From an uncultured Eubacteriales bacterium (GTDB lineage: Bacteria; Bacillota; Clostridia; Christensenellales; Aristaeellaceae), in the NCBI GenBank assembly GCA_900540045.1, contig UQEF01000088.1, forward strand, positions 1-11,749: a DNA stretch of 11,749 bases. Reading direction: 5' to 3'. A program made the translations under genes and the position numbers. Position 1 is the first letter of the stretch, and each line of letters begins with the position of its first letter. Of the stretch, positions 7,452 to 11,749 are shown piece by piece. The notes beneath the pieces were generated by a model, which saw only the letters and a program-made list of their open reading frames with translations, searched no databases and was not told the DNA's origin.

Positions 7452-7868
7452 TCAGTCCTCCGGCATGTAAGATATCAGCGCCGCGGACTGACCGGTATAC
7501 GGATCGGTGGACACCAGCAGCTCGCCGAAGGGGCAGCGTACGCGCACGCTGGCCATGGTGTCCGGGCACGGGTCCTTGAGGTGAAGGCGGCGCATCAAAA
7601 AAGCGCGCTGGCGGTCCATGCCGGGCCGCTCGCGGCCGCCCGCGGCGCTCACGTACAGCGTCACCGCCACCAGTGCCCCCTCCTGAAACAGACAGACCGG
7701 GGCCAGCGTGCCACCCGTTACCGGGCAGGGCTCCAGAAACAGCTCCCGGTCGCGAAGGGTGGCATAGCGGCCTGAAAGCGCCGCCGGGGCCATCAGTGCC
7801 TCCAGGCGCAGGCCGTTTGAAAAGGTGAGGGTTCCCGTGTCTATGTCCAACAAAGGCGTCATGTACAT
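7452..7868 (-). CDS. Small unknown protein, first gene of the VirD4/Syd operon
   Basis: About 138 residues, no signal peptide or membrane helix. I do not recognise the family. The sequence is beta-rich (TLTFSNGLRLEAL, RELFLEPCPV, ALVAVTLYVS), followed by a helix with basic residues (RQRAFLMRRLHLKD) and the end pattern FGELLVSTDPYTGQSAALISYMPED. That ending (a Gly, then D-P-x-x-G, then two beta residues and Tyr) resembles the tail of several small immunity-type proteins, but this is a weak impression. Several in-frame ATGs exist: those at 7898 and 7880 lack an RBS, while 7868 has AAGG 5 bases upstream and 7862 has AGGG 6 bases upstream. Either of the last two is acceptable. Confidence 0.7.
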   Translation of the reverse strand: MYMTPLLDIDTGTLTFSNGLRLEALMAPAALSGRYATLRDRELFLEPCPVTGGTLAPVCLFQEGALVAVTLYVSAAGGRERPGMDRQRAFLMRRLHLKDPCPDTMASVRVRCPFGELLVSTDPYTGQSAALISYMPED

Positions 7869-7931
7869 CCCTGCCTTAGCCATGGCTTTTGAACGCATTG
7901 CCAGCGTGCGGCCAAAACCGCTCCAATTTAG

Positions 7932-7960
7932 AGTCTATCATTCGCTACGGGGCCTGTCAA
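7932..7960 (-). promoter_or_regulatory. Promoter of the four-gene VirD4/Syd operon
   Basis: On the - strand, TTGACA (complement of 7955-7960), a 17-bp spacer and TAGACT (complement of 7932-7937) make a good sigma-A-type promoter. Transcription would begin near 7925 and leave a leader of about 57 bases before ATG 7868. It diverges from the DUF6020-like gene's promoter. Confidence 0.7.
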
Positions 7961-7985
7961 TGATTCCCGCGCGGTTTTTCCAGGT

Positions 7986-8014
7986 TTGACAGAAGCGGGA
8001 AAAGCGGCTATGAT
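7986..8014 (+). promoter_or_regulatory. Strong promoter of the DUF6020-like gene
   Basis: TTGACA (7986-7991), exactly 17 bp, then TATGAT (8009-8014). This is close to consensus. The TTG of the -35 box could be misread as an in-frame start codon, but it lies upstream of the transcription start expected near 8021. Confidence 0.8.
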
Positions 8015-8030
8015 GGCTCTGGATGCAAAC

Positions 8031-8038
8031 GGAGGAGG
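8031..8038 (+). promoter_or_regulatory. RBS deciding the DUF6020-like start
   Basis: GGAGGAGG ends 7 bases before ATG 8046, fixing that codon as the start over the upstream in-frame TTG and ATG codons. Confidence 0.85.
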
Positions 8039-8045
8039 TACGGCC

Positions 8046-9821
8046 ATGCACAACCGGCTGGACTGGAAAAAACAGCTCGTGCGCGCGGCGATGTGCGCCA
8101 TCACCGTGCTGGCGCTTGCGCAGGAGGCCCTTCCGGCGGAAGAGGGGCCGGTGCTGTCGGGCACGGCTCTGTGGGCGCTGGCGGCAGGCGCGGCATGGGC
8201 GCTGTATGGCGCGCTGCCCGGGCTGCGACGGCCGTTTGCGCCGGCAAGGCTGGGCGTGCTGGCCGCTTTGCTGGCCGGAGTGGTGGTGCTGGGGCAGAGC
8301 TTTGCCGCCGTGGGCACGGCGGAGATGGCGACCAGCCGGCTGTCGTGGACGGCGCTGGTCCTTGTGGGATATGCACTGTTGATTTTTTCGGCCATGCGGC
8401 TTTTGCTGGAGGCGCTATCGGCATCCGGGGAAAAGGGCGGCGGGCGGTTTCCGCTGCCCGGTCCCGCGCCGGTCTGGTTGGGGGCGTTGCTGCTGGCATG
8501 CTGGCTGCCGTGGTTTGTCTGCCTGTTTCCCGGCACGGTGAGCAATGACAGCATCAGCCAGCTCAAGGAGCTGATGGGCCTTACGCCCATGACCAACGCA
8601 AACCCCGTCTTTCAGACGTGGCTGTTGGGCGCGTTCCGGCAGGTGGGGCTGTGGCTTGGAGGACCGGACACGGGGGTGGCCCTCTACTGCGTGACACAGG
8701 CGGTGCTGATGGCCTGCCTGATGGGCGCGCTGCTGGATGGCATCCGCCTGAGTGCGGCCCCGCGCTGGCTGTTCTGGGCGGCGCTCGTGTTCTATGCGCT
8801 GTGCCCCATTTTTCCGGTGTTTGCATTTTGCGTGGGCAAGGATACCAACTTTGCCATGGCGGTGCTGTTCCTGTCGCTGATGGTTGGGGGCGTGGTGGAT
8901 GAGCCGGGACGCTGCGGCGCGGCGCGGGCCGCCGGGCTTTGCGCGGCGGCGGTGCTGTGCGTGCTTCTGCGCAATCCGGGTATTTATTTGGCGCTTCTTA
9001 CGCTTGCACTCCTGCTGGCATGGACGCTGCGCCGCCGGGAACGCCGGGCGTGCCGCGCATGGCGGATGCCGGCGCTGGCGGCCGGATGCGTGCTCGGTGT
9101 TTATGGCGCCCTGCACCTGCTGGTGCTTCCGGGCCTGAATATTGCACCCACGCCGGAAAGCGAAAACTATTCCCTCCCGCTGCAGCAGGTGGCCCGTGTG
9201 GCTGTGGGCGGCGGACTGACGCAGGAGCAGGAGCAGGCGGTTTCGGGCGTTCTGCCGGTGGAGGAACTCAAAGCTGCCTACAATGGTGAGTTGAGCGATC
9301 CTGTCAAGGCCCTGTGGCGCGAGGACGCAACCGCAGAGCAAAAGGGCGCCTTCTGGCGCGCGTGGCCCGGAATCGTGCTGGACCATCCCATGACCTGCCT
9401 GAGCGCCACCTTCCACAATACCTATGGCTATCTCTACCCCGGCTACATGAGCGTCATCAAGCCCACGTTGCTCATCGGCGATCAGTCCACCCGCACGGCG
9501 AGCGTCAAGGGGCTGTACGATTATACCGTCAATCCGCTGAGCGAAGGGCTGGAGGCACTTACCGACCGCCTGGCCCAGAATCCGCTGTACCGGCTGGCGG
9601 TGTCGCCGGGCCTGTATGGCTGGATCGCGCTGATGAGCGCGGTGTGGCTGCTGCGCGGAAACAGGGGGCGGCTTTTGGGCGCCGTGCCCGCGCTCTTTAC
9701 GCTGGGGGGATGCCTGCTTTCGGCAGTGAACGGATACTTCCGCTACGCCATGCCCCTGTACCTGTGCGCTCCGCTGCTGCTGTGGCTGATGACGGACGGT
9801 GGAATGCGGCGGCACAGATAG
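8046..9821 (+). CDS. DUF6020-like multi-pass membrane protein (GT-C-like)
   Basis: 591 residues with about 11 or more hydrophobic segments. Clear ones lie near 10-30, 38-56, 68-88, 99-121, 140-161, 208-232, 240-262, 267-283, 294-325, 342-362 and 524-587. Motifs fit the DUF6020 family as I know it: FPGTVSNDSISQ (161-172) in the first large outer loop, GKDTNF (264-269), LRNPGIY (308-314), SLPLQQVARV (376-385) and RYAMPLYL (566-573). The acidic residue in the first big loop after paired helices is the layout of GT-C membrane glycosyltransferases, which use lipid-linked sugars outside the membrane; that function is inference. A soluble insert of about 140 residues (360-500) precedes the last helices. 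It has its own strong promoter, and no hairpin terminator was found after it. No other envelope-glycan gene is adjacent. Confidence 0.8.
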   Translation: MHNRLDWKKQLVRAAMCAITVLALAQEALPAEEGPVLSGTALWALAAGAAWALYGALPGLRRPFAPARLGVLAALLAGVVVLGQSFAAVGTAEMATSRLSWTALVLVGYALLIFSAMRLLLEALSASGEKGGGRFPLPGPAPVWLGALLLACWLPWFVCLFPGTVSNDSISQLKELMGLTPMTNANPVFQTWLLGAFRQVGLWLGGPDTGVALYCVTQAVLMACLMGALLDGIRLSAAPRWLFWAALVFYALCPIFPVFAFCVGKDTNFAMAVLFLSLMVGGVVDEPGRCGAARAAGLCAAAVLCVLLRNPGIYLALLTLALLLAWTLRRRERRACRAWRMPALAAGCVLGVYGALHLLVLPGLNIAPTPESENYSLPLQQVARVAVGGGLTQEQEQAVSGVLPVEELKAAYNGELSDPVKALWREDATAEQKGAFWRAWPGIVLDHPMTCLSATFHNTYGYLYPGYMSVIKPTLLIGDQSTRTASVKGLYDYTVNPLSEGLEALTDRLAQNPLYRLAVSPGLYGWIALMSAVWLLRGNRGRLLGAVPALFTLGGCLLSAVNGYFRYAMPLYLCAPLLLWLMTDGGMRRHR

Positions 9822-9847
9822 AGAGCTGAATTTTTTTGCCTACCCCA

Positions 9848-9876
9848 TTGACAGGGAGGCGGGGATGCGGTATACT
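9848..9876 (+). promoter_or_regulatory. Promoter of the LacI-GH31 operon
   Basis: TTGACA (9848-9853), a 17-bp spacer and TATACT (9871-9876) form a strong sigma-A-type promoter, with the start expected near 9883. The palindromic operator begins 4 bases after the -10 box and therefore covers the start site. Confidence 0.85.
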
Positions 9877-9880
9877 TTGA

Positions 9881-9900
9881 TCACTGAAACGTTTAAGTGA
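9881..9900 (+). promoter_or_regulatory. Operator O1 for the LacI-type repressor
   Basis: TCACTGAAACGTTTAAGTGA is a 20-bp inverted repeat centred on CG in which 9 of 10 base pairs match; the one mismatch is G against A at position 6/15. A central CG and even symmetry are typical of LacI-family operators. Its place over the transcription start suggests repression by blocking RNA polymerase. The likely binder is the repressor encoded just downstream (autoregulation). Confidence 0.85.
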
Positions 9901-9936
9901 ATCCGCTCCCCCGTTCTGAAAGGAGCTGTCAGGCCC

Positions 9937-10965
9937 ATGAAGCGCGTAAGCATCAAGGATGTCGCCCGTGAAGCCGGCGTGTCCGCCACTACGGTGTCCT
10001 ACGTGCTTAACCGGAATCCGGATGAAACCATCAGCGCCGAAACCACCCAGCGCGTGCTGGAGGCGGTGCGCAGGCTCCACTATGTGCCCAACCTCAACGC
10101 CCGCAGCCTGTCCAGCCGCCGCTCCAACCTCATCGGCGTGCTCATTCCGCAGACCGAGCCGGGCAAAGAATTCATGTTTTCCAATCCCTTCTATGGGGAA
10201 CTGCTCAGCGCCATCGAGTATACGGCCCGCAAAAACGGCTACCACCTGCTGCTCAGCGGCACGCAGGAGGACCAGAGCTATGTGAGCGTGGCCCAGAACC
10301 GGGGCGTGGACGGCATTATCATCGTGGGCGCCTATCCTGGGCGCAATTTGGAGGAGCTGCGCGGCATGAACGTGCCCATCGTCCTGGTGGACAGCTACGT
10401 CAAGGACGCGGCCTTTCACACCATCGGCATCGAGGACCGGGAGGGCGCGCGCATGGCCACCGAATACCTGCTGCGCAAGGGGCACCGGGAGGTCGCCTTC
10501 GTCAGCGGCTCCATCCGCGAGCACGGCGTCAACAGCAAGCGCTATCAGGGCTACTGCGACGCGATGGCGGCGGCAGGCATCCCGATCAACGAGGATGCCC
10601 TCTATTCGCAGACCGTATCGTATGAATACGGCGTAGAGGCCGCCGACGAGTTTGTGCGGCGCGGCTGCAAGCAGACAGCCGCCTTTGTCACAGCGGACGT
10701 GCTGGCCGTTGGGCTGGTAAAGGGCCTGTTGCAGCACGGCCTGCGCATCCCTCAGGATTTATCCGTTGTGGGCTTTGACGACGTATATCTCTCCCGCATC
10801 TGCTACCCCTCGCTGACCACGGTCCATCAGGACATCGCCCGCAAGGGAGCCGAGGCGGTGCGCCTGATCATGGAGGCGGCGGCAGGCGCGCATGAACGGA
10901 TGGAATGTATTCTGCCGCTGACGCTGGTGGAGCGCGATTCGGTGATGGAAAGGAGGGGGCGGTAA
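9937..10965 (+). CDS. LacI-family transcriptional repressor
   Basis: 342 residues, standard length for the family. The N-terminal helix-turn-helix is SIKDVAREAGVSATTVSYVLN (start residue 5), followed by the hinge region PNLNARSLSSRRS (51-63) and LIGVLIP (65-71), the start of the periplasmic-binding-protein-like sensor domain. That domain continues through GVDGIIIVG (123-131), VPIVLVDS (146-153), GARMATEYLLRKGHREVAFVSG (170-191), VTADVLAVGLVKGL (251-264) and LSVVGFDD (275-282). The protein should bind an operator as a dimer and release it when a sugar-type ligand binds. O1 lies in its own promoter, and the GH31 gene overlaps its stop codon, so it most likely represses its own operon. The RBS AAAGGAG is 11 bases from ATG, a little far. 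The inducer cannot be told from sequence but is probably a glycoside product. Confidence 0.95.
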   Translation: MKRVSIKDVAREAGVSATTVSYVLNRNPDETISAETTQRVLEAVRRLHYVPNLNARSLSSRRSNLIGVLIPQTEPGKEFMFSNPFYGELLSAIEYTARKNGYHLLLSGTQEDQSYVSVAQNRGVDGIIIVGAYPGRNLEELRGMNVPIVLVDSYVKDAAFHTIGIEDREGARMATEYLLRKGHREVAFVSGSIREHGVNSKRYQGYCDAMAAAGIPINEDALYSQTVSYEYGVEAADEFVRRGCKQTAAFVTADVLAVGLVKGLLQHGLRIPQDLSVVGFDDVYLSRICYPSLTTVHQDIARKGAEAVRLIMEAAAGAHERMECILPLTLVERDSVMERRGR

Positions 10966-11749
10966 TGCTCAAGCACCTGCCGGAGGGGCTGGTTCCCTTT
11001 GAGGACTGCGGCTTCGCCCGCCATCCCTTCGCGCCGCTGGCCATGGAGCCGGTCCGGGTGGACTGCCGCGTGGATGCGGAGGACGGGCAGCCCGTGCTGC
11101 GGCTGCGCGTGGACGGAGGCCCGGAAAGCGAAATCGCGCCCGAAAGCACAGATGGCCGGCACTATCATTTTGGGCTGGGCGGCTTTGCACCGGGACAGAA
11201 GGTCGGCTACCGCATCGTAACCCGGCGGGAGGAAAGCCGCGTTTTCACCTTTGAGCCGCTCCGGGAGCGGCAGGCGGCGCAGCCGCGCGCCATTCTGGAG
11301 GAGGAGGACCGCCTGCACGCGGTGTTCGATGGATTTGCCGTCACCTTTTCGCGGGAAGACGGCACGCTGCGTATGGAGGCGCACACCCGGCCTGTCTGCG
11401 GCGCCTCCTGCGAGGCGGCGCAGTGGACACTCGGGGAGCAGTTTTGTTTGACTTTGGCAAAGCAGCAGCCTTTTTGCAAACTGAAACGTTTAAGTGAACT
11501 TGCTTTCGCCATCGACCGCTATGTGCTGCGCGAAACGGCGGAGGGCCGCATCGCGTTCCTGCGGCTGGAAGGACGGCTTCCGGCCCGGTATGTCTGGGGA
11601 ACGGGCGAACGCTTTGACCGCGTGAACCAGCGCGAAGGGGGCAGCAACGGCCGGGTGGTGGAAAAGTTTACCCGGCAGGGGGACCAGACGTATCTGCCCA
11701 TGCCTTTCTTCATGACGGAAACCGGCCTGGGCTGGTATTGCGAGGGCGA
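10965..11749 (+). CDS. Glycoside hydrolase family 31 enzyme, N-terminal part (runs off the window)
   Basis: The reading frame is open from ATG 10965 to the end (261 codons); a full GH31 enzyme usually has 650-800 residues, so the catalytic barrel lies outside. The visible part is the N-terminal beta-sandwich region. The GH31 pattern WGTGERFDRVNQ (211-222) is followed by VVEKFTRQGDQTYLPMPFF (231-249) and GLGWY (254-258), matching the substrate-side loop region of bacterial alpha-glucosidases and alpha-xylosidases. No signal peptide, so probably cytosolic. The start overlaps the repressor stop by one base (TAATG), with AAGGAGG 8 bases upstream, implying translational coupling. It probably hydrolyses alpha-linked glucosides or xylosides, but substrate residues are not in view. 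The codons for residues 172-178 form a copy of the operator. Confidence 0.85.
   Translation, partial: MLKHLPEGLVPFEDCGFARHPFAPLAMEPVRVDCRVDAEDGQPVLRLRVDGGPESEIAPESTDGRHYHFGLGGFAPGQKVGYRIVTRREESRVFTFEPLRERQAAQPRAILEEEDRLHAVFDGFAVTFSREDGTLRMEAHTRPVCGASCEAAQWTLGEQFCLTLAKQQPFCKLKRLSELAFAIDRYVLRETAEGRIAFLRLEGRLPARYVWGTGERFDRVNQREGGSNGRVVEKFTRQGDQTYLPMPFFMTETGLGWYCEG
11478..11497 (+). promoter_or_regulatory. Intragenic operator O2
   Basis: The 19 bases at 11480-11498 (ACTGAAACGTTTAAGTGAA) are identical to 9883-9901 at O1. The copy lies about 515 bases into the GH31 coding sequence and its centre is 1597 bp from that of O1. Its codons (AAA CTG AAA CGT TTA AGT GAA) include AT-rich choices, such as TTA and AGT, that are unusual for this GC-rich gene. 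A role as an auxiliary operator for looping or as a roadblock is inference. Confidence 0.75.

Noticed and set aside
3437..7868. The VirD4-like operon as part of an integrative conjugative element
   Set aside because: No relaxase, VirB4, integrase, origin of transfer or flanking direct repeats are seen, and the ATPase lacks membrane helices. An ICE remnant remains possible but is not supported.
8415..9815. A - strand open frame (466 codons) opposite the DUF6020-like gene
   Set aside because: The translation is rich in Gln, His and Arg with no domain pattern, whereas the + strand frame has membrane helices, family motifs, a promoter and an RBS.
9822..9847. Run of seven T at 9831-9837 after the DUF6020-like gene as a possible terminator
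   Set aside because: No stable hairpin could be found immediately upstream of the T-run.
9881..9900. O1 as a CcpA catabolite-response (cre) site
   Set aside because: It shares the CG centre, but the TGAAAC half-site is one base shorter than the cre half-site TGWAARC. The exact second copy within the same operon points to the local repressor. CcpA cross-binding is not excluded.
9697..10737. A - strand open frame (346 codons) opposite the LacI gene
   Set aside because: Antisense to a clear LacI repressor; no RBS or recognised motif.
1..11749. CRISPR arrays, tRNA genes and insertion sequences
   Set aside because: No regularly spaced repeats, tRNA cloverleaf with a T-loop GTTCGA-type core, transposase motifs or terminal inverted repeats were seen.

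Overview
The window is GC-rich bacterial DNA with strong AGGAGG-type ribosome binding sites, sigma-A-like promoters (TTGACA, 17 bp, TATAAT-like) and short intergenic gaps. Together with the 5S rRNA tail and the gene families present, this suggests a high-GC member of the Clostridia (Bacillota), perhaps a gut anaerobe. That placement is inference; no marker gene here fixes the genus.

Layout. (1) Positions 1-79 hold the 3' end of a 5S rRNA and the intrinsic terminator that closes an rRNA operon on the + strand. (2) 90-2291 (-) encodes a secreted 733-residue protein that looks like a beta-propeller-like region joined to an ABC solute-binding-protein-like domain, with no transporter genes beside it. 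(3) 2503-3360 (+) encodes a beta-hydroxyacid dehydrogenase with its own promoter. A bidirectional hairpin terminator (3372-3410) separates it from the next, convergent operon. (4) 7868-3437 (-) is a tight four-gene operon. In order it encodes a small unknown protein, a Syd-like (SUKH superfamily) protein, a 682-residue unknown protein with a Pro/Glu-rich linker and a basic patch, and a soluble VirD4/TrwB/TraG-like ATPase. The ATPase has an intact Walker A but lacks the Walker B glutamate. No relaxase, VirB4, mating-pore gene or toxin is visible. This cassette is the best candidate for an undescribed system. (5) Diverging from it, 8046-9821 (+) encodes a multi-pass membrane protein of the DUF6020 / GT-C-like type. 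(6) 9937-end (+) is a sugar-use operon: a LacI-family repressor followed, with a TAATG overlap, by a GH31 glycosidase that runs off the window.

The sugar operon shows clear regulation. A near-perfect 20-bp palindrome sits at the expected transcription start of the LacI promoter, and a 19-bp exact copy lies inside the GH31 coding sequence about 1.6 kb downstream. This resembles the main and intragenic operators of the lac system and suggests autorepression, possibly with DNA looping. The remaining genes are largely independent transcription units, and nothing in the window ties the VirD4/Syd operon functionally to its flanks.
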